This document shows, in pieces, positions 53,379-61,412 of a stretch of DNA of 64,000 nucleotides; the stretch's first letter is position 1, and each line of letters begins with the position of its first letter. The stretch spans positions 62,001-126,000 of the forward strand of contig NZ_JAEQBW010000006.1 of the NCBI RefSeq assembly GCF_016679925.1, written 5' to 3'. This DNA comes from Marivirga aurantiaca. GTDB lineage: Bacteria > Bacteroidota > Bacteroidia > Cytophagales > Cyclobacteriaceae. The position numbers and the translations under genes are program-made. The notes beneath the pieces are model-generated. The model was not told the DNA's origin. It worked only from the letters and a program-made list of their open reading frames with translations, and searched no databases.

Positions 53379-54557
53379 ATGAATTTGAAATTTATATTTT
53401 TCGCCTTTTTTTTGACTAGCTGTAGTATTTTTTGTCAAGATGATAACATTAAAGATGAGAGCTATAAACCCATTTGGGAGAAGAGTTTTGGAGTAGGGTA
53501 CACTAATACCATTAATCCAGTTCTTAGTAGCTCAGGGGTAATTTATTCACCTGTACAGGATTTAAGAAATGATTTTTCATCTCCAAGTACGCTTACCTCC
53601 TTAGATTCTGAAACAGCTATTACTCAATGGGTTTGGAAAGATACTTTTAAAGACTCTTATGAGGAGTTCTTAGGAAATGATATTAGTTATTTTATTGATG
53701 ACCAGCTTGTAATTCAAAGTGGTCCAAGAATTTATAAAATCAATACTGAAAATGGCTCAACAATTTGGAAGGACAATCAATTTCAAAATATCTACAGTGG
53801 AATCTATGTGTTTGAGAACAAAATCTATTTTGCTGGTAAAGATTCTGAAAGAAATGGCATAATATACACCATGAGTCTGGAAACTTCCGAAGTTATTGAA
53901 ACTTTAGAGGTATATGAAGCTAGTGCTCCTATGTTAATATTGAAAAATGGTATGAAATATTTGTTATTAAATACAGGCTTTCTTAGGGAAGATAATAAAA
54001 CTCAAAACAAGATAGCTCTTTATAGCTTAGATACAGATAGCTTAATTTATAATGTAGATTTATTGGATGCTGAATTAAGCTTTTCTTCAAAACATTATCC
54101 TATATCAGAGGATGATAATATTTTTACAAGCATCAGTGAGGTCATAATTTGTGTGGATTTTTTTACTGGCCGTGTAAAGTGGAATACTGCTCTAAAAGGC
54201 AATATGGATTTTTCCGGATTTATTTTGGCACCAAATGGTAACCTTTATGCTAATACGGAATTTGGTGTATATTGTCTGAATCCGGAAAACGGAAATATCC
54301 TATGGCGATTTGAAGGTGATGATGAAGGTATAAGTAGCCGCATGCAATACCATAAAGATGTGATCTACTATATCGGAGGAGCCAAATTCAATGCGATTGA
54401 TGCCACCACCGGAGAGAAGCTTTTAGCTTTTGAAGCTCCTTCCCGGGCTGTGGATGATGGCGCATTTTTCCAACCCGTAATGACTATTGATCAGGAAAAC
54501 GACAGAATTTATACCGCCAGCTATACCCATGCTTATTGTTATCCTACTTTGAGGTGA
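53379..54557 (+). CDS. PQQ-like beta-propeller lipoprotein 2
   Basis: A 392-residue lipoprotein (FLTSC lipobox); the ATG at 53379 is chosen because it gives the lipoprotein signal, although the frame is open upstream. It has the same propeller plan as its neighbours but diverges strongly in the N-terminal and middle blades, while the last 100 residues (AIDATTGEKLLAFEAPSRA to YTHAYCYPTLR) are nearly the same. It follows the orphan lipase C-terminus by eight bases. Confidence 0.78.
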   Translation: MNLKFIFFAFFLTSCSIFCQDDNIKDESYKPIWEKSFGVGYTNTINPVLSSSGVIYSPVQDLRNDFSSPSTLTSLDSETAITQWVWKDTFKDSYEEFLGNDISYFIDDQLVIQSGPRIYKINTENGSTIWKDNQFQNIYSGIYVFENKIYFAGKDSERNGIIYTMSLETSEVIETLEVYEASAPMLILKNGMKYLLLNTGFLREDNKTQNKIALYSLDTDSLIYNVDLLDAELSFSSKHYPISEDDNIFTSISEVIICVDFFTGRVKWNTALKGNMDFSGFILAPNGNLYANTEFGVYCLNPENGNILWRFEGDDEGISSRMQYHKDVIYYIGGAKFNAIDATTGEKLLAFEAPSRAVDDGAFFQPVMTIDQENDRIYTASYTHAYCYPTLR

Positions 54558-54613
54558 TGATGGTTTGGCAAAAAGAAAAGATGCTTCCGTTAGAAGTACA
54601 GGAATATAAATAG

Positions 54614-55822
54614 ATGAGAAATCGTTTGATAATTTTAATCATTGGCTGCATGAGCTTTTTAAGCTCATGTAGTTTATTTGAGGATAAAGACGCAGATAAA
54701 GATTCCTATCAGCCATTATGGGAATATAATTTTAATGTGGGCTATTTTTCCTCCATTGACCCTATTATTCACAATGATAAAGTTATTTTCTCTGCTTTAG
54801 ATAAAAAGAAAAATGATTTTTCAGCAAACAGCACACTTGAAGCATTTGATAAAAATAATGGTAAGTTGATTTGGAAATGGGATGGAACAATTGATAATTC
54901 CTATGGTCAATTTAATTATCAAGCTGAAAACGTAGTTAATAGAAATATCTTCTTTGGTTATACTGGTATTTACTATGCTGTTGACCTCGATTTTGGTGTT
55001 ACAACTCATTATGCAGCAAAAGCGGAATCAGATGGTTTTGGTGGTGCATTTCTAAATTTAATTAATGAAAGCCTACTTGTGGCTTCCTTTTCTAGTGTAG
55101 ATAATAAAAAGACAGAATTGAAAAGCACAAGCTTAAATTCTTTTTCATGGGAACCTATTATGACGCTGAATAATGATGATAGTTTATCTTATCATATGCG
55201 TTTTGCAAAAGCATATGATGATGGTACTATACTACTACCGATCAATATTGGGAAACAAGATTTTTCTATTGGTAGGATAATGCTCACTCAATTTGATTTG
55301 CAAATAAAGCAATTTACTAGAAGTAAGGTTATTGAGATTGATTATAGTTACAATAGATTTTTAGATGATCCACCTCAGGAAAATGATGAATCAATATTCT
55401 TATCAATTCATGGGGCAATTGTTAGCATAGATAAAGATTCATTTGACACTAATTGGGAAATATCGTTAGATGGAAATGCAAGTAGATCGGGGTTTTGTCT
55501 AGTAAATGATTATAGTCTGTTTATAAATACTGAATTTTCCCTGTACGCTATTGATACAAAAAAGGGAAATGTTCTCTGGCAAGTTCCTTCCAGAGCGGGA
55601 AGCAGGTTACGATACCATAATGGAGTAATTTATTATACAGGAGGTACTAAGCTTAGAGCTGTAGATGCTACTTCTGGCGAAAGTTTAATGGCTATAGAAG
55701 CGCCTTCCTTTTCCAAAGATGGAGGAGCGTTTTTCCAACCCGTAATGAATATTGATCATGAAAACAACAGAATTTATACCGCCAGCTATACCCATGCTTA
55801 TTGTTATCCTACTTTGAGGTGA
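54614..55822 (+). CDS. PQQ-like beta-propeller lipoprotein 3
   Basis: A 402-residue lipoprotein (LSSC lipobox). Its N-terminal 80 residues are almost identical to paralogue 1 (SYQPLWEYNF, FSANSTLEAFDK), its middle is unlike either, and its C-terminus matches both; the last 45 bases are identical to those of paralogue 2. The hairpin in the signal-peptide codons is kept (54647-54671). The gene is a mosaic made by recombination. The next gene starts two bases after the stop. Confidence 0.78.
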   Translation: MRNRLIILIIGCMSFLSSCSLFEDKDADKDSYQPLWEYNFNVGYFSSIDPIIHNDKVIFSALDKKKNDFSANSTLEAFDKNNGKLIWKWDGTIDNSYGQFNYQAENVVNRNIFFGYTGIYYAVDLDFGVTTHYAAKAESDGFGGAFLNLINESLLVASFSSVDNKKTELKSTSLNSFSWEPIMTLNNDDSLSYHMRFAKAYDDGTILLPINIGKQDFSIGRIMLTQFDLQIKQFTRSKVIEIDYSYNRFLDDPPQENDESIFLSIHGAIVSIDKDSFDTNWEISLDGNASRSGFCLVNDYSLFINTEFSLYAIDTKKGNVLWQVPSRAGSRLRYHNGVIYYTGGTKLRAVDATSGESLMAIEAPSFSKDGGAFFQPVMNIDHENNRIYTASYTHAYCYPTLR

Positions 55823-55823
55823 T

Positions 55824-56372
55824 ATGAAAAGAATTACTACTACTCTTCTGCTTCTACTAACGATGCTAATTGCTCAATTAGAATTATCAGGACAGTCAAT
55901 TGTTCCCGATGCTAAATATAAAGTACTGTTTAAGCTGAGCTCAGGCTATCCCGGACTTTTGTCTTTGGATGAACTCAGACAACCTAATCGTTTTGAACGG
56001 CAAGCGATAGTACCATTATCTGCTCAAATAGATCACCACATTTTCCCACGTATTTCCGCTACATTCTACTTCGGCTATGAATATGAAAAAGTCTCAGGAA
56101 CACTCACTGACTTTCCATGCCCCACTAAAAGTATGGTGACAGGTCTTGGACTGGAGTTTCATTTAATTCGAAACCATAACCTTAGATGGTTTGATCCATA
56201 TGGCGGGATAACCTTCTATTATTACGATACCCCTTTATTGGCAAAAGAAATTTTTCCCGCCTTTAGAGCAGGTGCCAACTTTTTTATTTACAAAAATTTT
56301 GGAACCAATATAAACGTGGGAGTAGGAGCTGCTTTGATTGAAGCAGGATTTATTTATGGTTTAGCTTTTTAA
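55824..56372 (+). CDS. Exported beta-barrel-like hypothetical protein
   Basis: A 182-residue protein with a signal peptide (ending ELSGQ) and strand-rich mature part ending in GLAF, resembling a small outer-membrane barrel (FPRISATFYFGYEYEK, WFDPYGGITFYYYD). I do not recognise the family. It is the last gene of the island and is tightly linked to propeller lipoprotein 3. Confidence 0.68.
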   Translation: MKRITTTLLLLLTMLIAQLELSGQSIVPDAKYKVLFKLSSGYPGLLSLDELRQPNRFERQAIVPLSAQIDHHIFPRISATFYFGYEYEKVSGTLTDFPCPTKSMVTGLGLEFHLIRNHNLRWFDPYGGITFYYYDTPLLAKEIFPAFRAGANFFIYKNFGTNINVGVGAALIEAGFIYGLAF

Positions 56373-56384
56373 TCTGAATCGTAA

Positions 56385-56732
56385 TCACCCCAACTTCTCA
56401 TTTCCTTTATGCCTGTCCTTATCCCTTGATGTCTTCTTTTCAAAATTCCTTTCCAGGGCTTCAGTGAGATTTACTCCCGTTTGGTTGGCCAGGCAAATGA
56501 GCACCCAAAGTACATCGGCCATTTCATCCCCCAGGTCTTTGTTTTTGTCACTTTCCTTAAAGGACTGCTCACCGTATTTACGGGCAATTAACCTGGCTAC
56601 TTCACCCACTTCTTCAGTAAGAATGGCCATATTGGTGAGTTCATTAAAATAACGAACTCCAACTGTCTTTATCCACTCATCTACTTTTTGCTGTGCCTCG
56701 TTGAGGGTGATATCTTTAGGTTTTTGTGTCAT
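56385..56732 (-). CDS. MazG-like nucleotide pyrophosphohydrolase
   Basis: A 115-residue all-alpha NTP pyrophosphohydrolase of the MazG-like group, which hydrolyses (d)NTPs to monophosphates and cleans the nucleotide pool. The metal-binding residues are visible in ILTEEVGEVARLI and DLGDEMADVLWVL. Length matches single-domain members. It follows the amidohydrolase at 56808 on the same strand by 75 bases. Its 3' end is duplicated at 49140-49231 on the other side of the island. Confidence 0.9.
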   Translation of the reverse strand: MTQKPKDITLNEAQQKVDEWIKTVGVRYFNELTNMAILTEEVGEVARLIARKYGEQSFKESDKNKDLGDEMADVLWVLICLANQTGVNLTEALERNFEKKTSRDKDRHKGNEKLG

Positions 56733-56807
56733 AAATTATTTTACTTTAACCATCAGATGGCTATGAGTCCTGTCAAACAGCCATCTGATGATTTTTATAA
56801 AGTTTAA

Positions 56808-58445
56808 CTATTCCGCACTATACACTTTCTCTCCGCCAATCCATGTTTGCATCACTTGTGTCCTGCGCATCCTTCCCGGCTCTACTTCCATTATATCCTG
56901 ATCCAGTATCACGAAATCAGCAAATTTTCCTTTTTCAATACTGCCTTTTTCAGCTTCTTCAAATTGACCATATGCCGCCCATAAAGTCATTCCTTTTAAG
57001 GCTTCTTCCCTTGAAAGGGCATTTTCAGACTGGAAACCACCATCAGGGTAATTGTTGCCATCTTGCCTGGCAACTGCCGCATGAAAGCCAAATAAAGGAT
57101 TGATATCTTCCACAGGAAAATCAGAGCCTAATATTAATTTGCCATTTTGTTTCAATAACTCCTGATAAGCATAAGCGGTTTCTATTCTTTCCTTCCCTAA
57201 CCTTTCTTCCGCCCAATACATATCAGAAGTAGCATGTGTGGGTTGCACTGAAGGAAGGATATTATATAAACCAAATTTTGAGATGTCGGATCGTTTCACT
57301 ACCTGAGCATGCTCAATACGCCATCTTTTGTCATTTTTTCCTTTCAGGTATTTACCATAAATCCCGGTGATCACCCTGTTGGCTGAGTCACCTATACAAT
57401 GCGTATTCATCTGGAAATCCTTTGCTAAAATTATTTTTGCCAGGCTGTCGAACCTGCCAATATCGCTCAATAAAAAACCATTGGTAGTGGGCATATCAGT
57501 ATAAGGTTCCACCAGACAAGCACCTCTTGAACCTAAAGCGCCATCTCCATAAATTTTGAAAGAGCGCACATGCATCTGATCGGTTTTTATATGTCCCTGA
57601 CCGAAGTAATAATTCATATTTTCTTCACTAGGGTTAATCATGGCATAGGTACGCATTTTTAAACTCCTTTCTTTTTGCATAGTACTCATCAGCTCAATCT
57701 GGTCCTTGTCCAGACCAGCATCTGCAAGCGAAGTAATACCTACTTCAAAGCAGTTGGCCTGTCCCTTTAACAATAATTCCTTTTTTCTTTCCAGAGGGAT
57801 TTCGGGCATTTCTTTGCTAAGGGCATAAATAGCATTGTCAATCAGCACACCGCTTGCTTTACCATTTTTAAGAATAATTTCTCCTCCGGGAATCCGTGAT
57901 TGTGCATTGATTCCGGCTAAATCCAATCCTTTTTTATTGGTCAGTACCGCATGGCCATCCACTCTGGTCAACATAATTACCTTATTAGGGAAAAGCAGAT
58001 CCAGTGTGTCTCTGTCCGGAAATTCATTATTGTCCCAGTCATTCTGGTCCCAACCTCTGCCCAGAAGCCATTCCTCTTCCGGGTATTCTTCTGCATGTTT
58101 TTGTAACCTTTCAATTATCTCGTTAAAAGATTTTGTTCCACCCAGATCCACATCTCTTAAACCCAAACTATAGCGATAAAAATGAGCATGCCCATCAATA
58201 AATCCGGGATAGACAGGAGCCTTTGCCAGATCAATTGTATGAGCAGACTCGTAGTGATTGAGGATGTCCTGATCATTGCCAACCGCTACAAAACGGCTGT
58301 TTTTAATGGCAAAGGCTCCGGTTACCTTGAATTCTTCATTAGCCTGATACACTTTGCCATTATAGAATAAATAATCCACCTCTTCCTTTTGGCTGCAAGA
58401 AAAGCTAAGGACTAGTAAGAGAAGTAATAGTAAATTATTTCTCAT
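56808..58445 (-). CDS. YtcJ-type amidohydrolase lipoprotein
   Basis: A 545-residue lipoprotein (LSFSC lipobox, Cys17) paralogous to 47384. Metal-site motifs are DGHAHFYRYS, NTHCIGDSAN, RIEHAQVVKRSD and GSDFPVEDINPL. It starts 11 bases after the AMP nucleosidase gene and is in the same operon. The substrate is unknown; the operon context of nucleotide enzymes makes a purine-derived or modified-nucleoside amide possible but unproven. Confidence 0.9.
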   Translation of the reverse strand: MRNNLLLLLLLVLSFSCSQKEEVDYLFYNGKVYQANEEFKVTGAFAIKNSRFVAVGNDQDILNHYESAHTIDLAKAPVYPGFIDGHAHFYRYSLGLRDVDLGGTKSFNEIIERLQKHAEEYPEEEWLLGRGWDQNDWDNNEFPDRDTLDLLFPNKVIMLTRVDGHAVLTNKKGLDLAGINAQSRIPGGEIILKNGKASGVLIDNAIYALSKEMPEIPLERKKELLLKGQANCFEVGITSLADAGLDKDQIELMSTMQKERSLKMRTYAMINPSEENMNYYFGQGHIKTDQMHVRSFKIYGDGALGSRGACLVEPYTDMPTTNGFLLSDIGRFDSLAKIILAKDFQMNTHCIGDSANRVITGIYGKYLKGKNDKRWRIEHAQVVKRSDISKFGLYNILPSVQPTHATSDMYWAEERLGKERIETAYAYQELLKQNGKLILGSDFPVEDINPLFGFHAAVARQDGNNYPDGGFQSENALSREEALKGMTLWAAYGQFEEAEKGSIEKGKFADFVILDQDIMEVEPGRMRRTQVMQTWIGGEKVYSAE

Positions 58446-58456
58446 AGATATTAATT

Positions 58457-59251
58457 TTAATCATTATCAAATAAGGTTTCAGTAAATCTCAAGTGCTTTA
58501 CAGAGGCACCGGAATTTTTTAATTCAATTAACGAATCTATCCCAATTTGTAAATGATAGTTCACAAAATTACCTGTTACTTTCAAGTCACTTTCAGCTGT
58601 TTTTACTCCATCCGGAGTCATGGGATTATCTGATACTAATAGCAAAGCACCACGGGGAATACTGTTGACAAAGCCTACGGAAAATATGGTGGCTGTTTCC
58701 ATATCCACTGCCATCGCCCTGATTTTTTTCAAATAGTCTTTAAATTCATCATCATGTTCCCATACCCTGCGGTTAGTGGTAAATACGGTACCTGTATAAT
58801 AGTCCAACCCATGTTTCTGGATCATGGATGATACAGCTCTTTGCAGACGGAAAGAAGGCAAAGCAGGAACTTCAGGCGGCATATAATCATTGCTGGTACC
58901 TTCGCCTCTGATACCTGCAAGTGGTAAAATTAAGTCGCCAATTTTTGATTTGCTTTTTATACCACCACATTTCCCCAAAAACAAAACAGCTTTAGGCATG
59001 GTGGCAGATAATAGATCCATTACCGTGGCGGCAACGGAACTTCCCATTCCGAAATTGATAATGGTAATACCTTCCGCAGTAGCTGTCTGCATGGGCTTAT
59101 CCTTGCCTTTAATCTCTACATTATATTGTTTAGCGAATAAATCCACGTAGGTGATGAAGTTGGTCAATAAAATATAGTCACCGAAATCATCTAAGCCTGT
59201 TCCGGTGTATCGTGGCAGCCAATTGTCTACAATTTCTTTTTTAGTCTTCAT
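58457..59251 (-). CDS. AMP nucleosidase
   Basis: A 264-residue member of the purine nucleoside phosphorylase superfamily closest to the short Bacteroidota AMP nucleosidases. NFGMGSSVAATVMDLL and FLGKCGGIKSKSKIGD match the phosphate/ribose-binding blocks, AMAVDMETATIFSV gives the purine-site Glu, and LLVSDNPMTPDGVKT holds the catalytic Asp. It cleaves AMP to adenine and ribose 5-phosphate. It heads the minus-strand operon with an amidohydrolase and MazG. Confidence 0.88.
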   Translation of the reverse strand: MKTKKEIVDNWLPRYTGTGLDDFGDYILLTNFITYVDLFAKQYNVEIKGKDKPMQTATAEGITIINFGMGSSVAATVMDLLSATMPKAVLFLGKCGGIKSKSKIGDLILPLAGIRGEGTSNDYMPPEVPALPSFRLQRAVSSMIQKHGLDYYTGTVFTTNRRVWEHDDEFKDYLKKIRAMAVDMETATIFSVGFVNSIPRGALLLVSDNPMTPDGVKTAESDLKVTGNFVNYHLQIGIDSLIELKNSGASVKHLRFTETLFDND

Positions 59252-59327
59252 TGAGTAGTTTTTATGTTTATTGGTAAATTATTCAATTTTTGATTGTTAT
59301 TTTGTTGTTCTCCCATAGAAATTAATA

Positions 59328-59780
59328 ATGGAAAGATTGAATCTCCCTCCTTATGAGCCGGACTTGCAAAAATTGGACGGAAAGATACATATTTTTGATC
59401 CTATCAGGAAGAAATATCTGGTTTTAAGCCCTGAAGAATGGGTAAGACAGCATTTCCTGAATTTCCTGGTACACCATAAAGGTTATTCAGCTTCCCTGAT
59501 TAGTATGGAAACAGGCCTGAAATATCACGAACGCCAGAAAAGGACTGATTTAATTGCCTATGGACCCAATATGGTTCCTCTTTTATTAGTGGAATGCAAG
59601 GCTCCAGAAATCAAAATAACTCAAAAATCTTTTGCGCAAATTTCCTCTTATTTTAGTAAGGTGAAGGCGAAGTATATGTTGCTAACCAATGGAAAAGAAC
59701 ACTTTTGCTTCAGACCTGATGAAAAAGAGTTAAAATTTGAAGCCTCAATACCTGATTACCAGCAAGCCATTAATGGTTGA
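59328..59780 (+). CDS. Stand-alone HsdR-N-type nuclease domain protein
   Basis: A 150-residue protein equal to the N-terminal nuclease domain of type I restriction enzyme R subunits (HSDR_N_2). The PD-(D/E)xK-type site is Asp74 (RTDLIAYG) with Glu89 and Lys91 (VECKAP). There is no helicase part and no HsdM/HsdS gene nearby. Such stand-alone proteins are widespread in Bacteroidota with unknown role. The gene overlaps the end of the convergent aminotransferase gene by 11 bases. Confidence 0.87.
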   Translation: MERLNLPPYEPDLQKLDGKIHIFDPIRKKYLVLSPEEWVRQHFLNFLVHHKGYSASLISMETGLKYHERQKRTDLIAYGPNMVPLLLVECKAPEIKITQKSFAQISSYFSKVKAKYMLLTNGKEHFCFRPDEKELKFEASIPDYQQAING

Positions 59781-60597
59781 ATGGAAAAAGGTTGTTTAAA
59801 ATATAAAAAGCCTTTTCTCCCATGTGTAATTCCACACCATCGAGCACCAAAATCTGATTGATACCGGATACATTGGTAGTGAAAACCGCTGTTTGCTCGT
59901 TCAAGTCACTTACTTTCATTTTTACTTCCTGATAGGCAATCCCATTTTGCTCCATTTCTTTCAAAATGAACCTTCTGCTCACTCCATTGATTCCCCCGCA
60001 GGAAAGAGGAGGGGTATAAAAAGTTTCTTTTTGGGCTGAATAGATGAAAATATTGGAAGCACTTGCTTCTGCAATATTACCCTCTTTATCTGTCAGAATC
60101 AGCTCTTCAGCCCCCCTTTCTTTTTTTTCAAGGCCAGCCAAAACATATGGCAATGCAGAAATGGTTTTTAGATGACTAAACTGTGAAGCTTGTAAGAAAA
60201 CTGTTTGGGAAGTCAATACATTTTTGAATTGTTTAAAGGGTTTCCGAGCGGATGTTGAGGCTGTAATCAGGAAATGGGAATCCGAACTTTCAGGCGTATA
60301 AAGACCACCCGGGGCACGCCAAACTATGAGTTTTATCCTTGCTCTTTTTTTGAGTAAATCATTTGTTTTGAGCAGTTCAAGAATATTTTTTTGAAGATGA
60401 TCCAGGTCAAAAGGCAAATTTATTTTTAACATTTCAGCACCTTCAAGCAGCCTTTCCCAGTGAAGCTCGAGAAGTGCCATGTCTTCATTATGATAGATAA
60501 TTGTTTCAAAAATCCCATCTCCGTAGTTCAAAGCGCGATTATTAAATTTTACCGTGTTTGAATTGGAGTTTAGAAATTTACCATTGTAGTTAATCAT
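59770..60597 (-). CDS. Class IV aminotransferase
   Basis: A 275-residue PLP enzyme of fold type IV (branched-chain, D-amino-acid or aminodeoxychorismate group). NNRALNYGDGIFETI is the usual N-terminal signature; the PLP lysine is in HLKTISALPYVLAG, and GNIAEASASNIFI is the phosphate-binding block. The start at 60597 (MINYNGKF) matches the family; an ATG at 60630 would add 11 residues. Which of the three activities it has cannot be told from sequence. Confidence 0.87.
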   Translation of the reverse strand: MINYNGKFLNSNSNTVKFNNRALNYGDGIFETIIYHNEDMALLELHWERLLEGAEMLKINLPFDLDHLQKNILELLKTNDLLKKRARIKLIVWRAPGGLYTPESSDSHFLITASTSARKPFKQFKNVLTSQTVFLQASQFSHLKTISALPYVLAGLEKKERGAEELILTDKEGNIAEASASNIFIYSAQKETFYTPPLSCGGINGVSRRFILKEMEQNGIAYQEVKMKVSDLNEQTAVFTTNVSGINQILVLDGVELHMGEKAFYILNNLFPFNH

Positions 60598-60690
60598 TGT
60601 ATATTCGCTTTTAAAACTTCTTACTTCCATTCATCAATTTAGCTTTCTTGCCTCGAAATATTTGTCTAATATTGAACTTTAATTTGAATT

Positions 60691-61368
60691 ATGGCAGAAC
60701 GTAGCAGTGTTTTTGATATGATAGGTCCAGTAATGATAGGTCCTTCCAGTTCACATACAGCCGGAGTAGTAAGAATTGCCCGAGCTGCTATTAAGGTTTT
60801 AGGAGGTATTCCGGACAATGCGGTAATTACTTTTTATAATTCCTTTGCGAGAACTTACGAAGGCCACGGTAGTGACAGAGCCATTATTGCCGGCTTGCTT
60901 AATTATAAAACGGATGATAAACGCATTAAAAATGCCTTTGACTTTGCAGAAGAAAATGGATTGACTTTTTCTTTTAAATCTATAGGAAATGCAGCTACTT
61001 TTCATCCTAATACCATTAAATTGAACCTTACAAAAGGGGATAGAAAAGTGGAAGTTATTGGTGAAAGCCGCGGAGGTGGTGTAATCAATATCACTAAAGT
61101 AAATGGGTTTACAGCTAATTTTTCAGCTGCCATGCATACACTTATCATTACAGCAAAAGATACCCAGGGGAGTATAGCCTTTATCTCTAATATTTTAAAT
61201 AATGATAAAGTGAACATAGCAACAATGAGTGTATCCCGAAAAGGTAAAAATGATATTGCTTGCTTGGTGATAGAAATGGATTCCGGTTTAAAACCCATTT
61301 CATTGGAGTATTTGAAAAGTTTGGATTGGGTGATGGAGGTAATCTATATTCCTGATATTGATTTGTAA
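60691..61368 (+). CDS. sdaAB: L-serine dehydratase, beta subunit
   Basis: A 225-residue subunit of the iron-sulfur L-serine ammonia-lyase, which converts L-serine to pyruvate and ammonia. The diagnostic SSSHTAGVVRIARAA is at about 20-34, and a C-terminal ACT domain (about 148-222, SIAFISNILNNDKVNIATMS) binds serine as regulator. The alpha subunit with the Fe-S cysteines is not in the window. It stands alone between an aminotransferase gene and an efflux operon. Confidence 0.92.
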   Translation: MAERSSVFDMIGPVMIGPSSSHTAGVVRIARAAIKVLGGIPDNAVITFYNSFARTYEGHGSDRAIIAGLLNYKTDDKRIKNAFDFAEENGLTFSFKSIGNAATFHPNTIKLNLTKGDRKVEVIGESRGGGVINITKVNGFTANFSAAMHTLIITAKDTQGSIAFISNILNNDKVNIATMSVSRKGKNDIACLVIEMDSGLKPISLEYLKSLDWVMEVIYIPDIDL

Positions 61369-61412
61369 ATAGAGAAATAGGACAAATAAGTAGTTTTAAA
61401 TGAAATTTTGAA

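Larger units (their letters stand above)
49232..56393. mobile_element. Putative island inserted at the 3' end of the MazG-like gene
   Basis: About 7.2 kb lies between the orphan MazG 3' end (49140-49231) and the matching 3' end of the intact gene (56394-56485), which are direct repeats. Genes inside form one plus-strand run and have repeated, mosaic content; genes outside (amidohydrolase, MazG, amidohydrolase, AMP nucleosidase) make a coherent ancestral order. The layout is that of an element entering a gene's 3' end and carrying in a replacement end. No integrase is present. Confidence 0.5.

Noticed and set aside
54556-54612. Small frame between propeller genes 2 and 3 (starts MMVWQKEK)
   Set aside because: It is 18 residues long and resembles a relic of a propeller blade rather than a gene.
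49232-56393. Island as a prophage or conjugative element
   Set aside because: There are no integrase, structural, replication or transfer genes. Only the direct repeats and gene content suggest movement.
59328-59780. Start of a type I restriction-modification locus
   Set aside because: Only the nuclease-type domain is present. No helicase part, methylase or specificity subunit is nearby.
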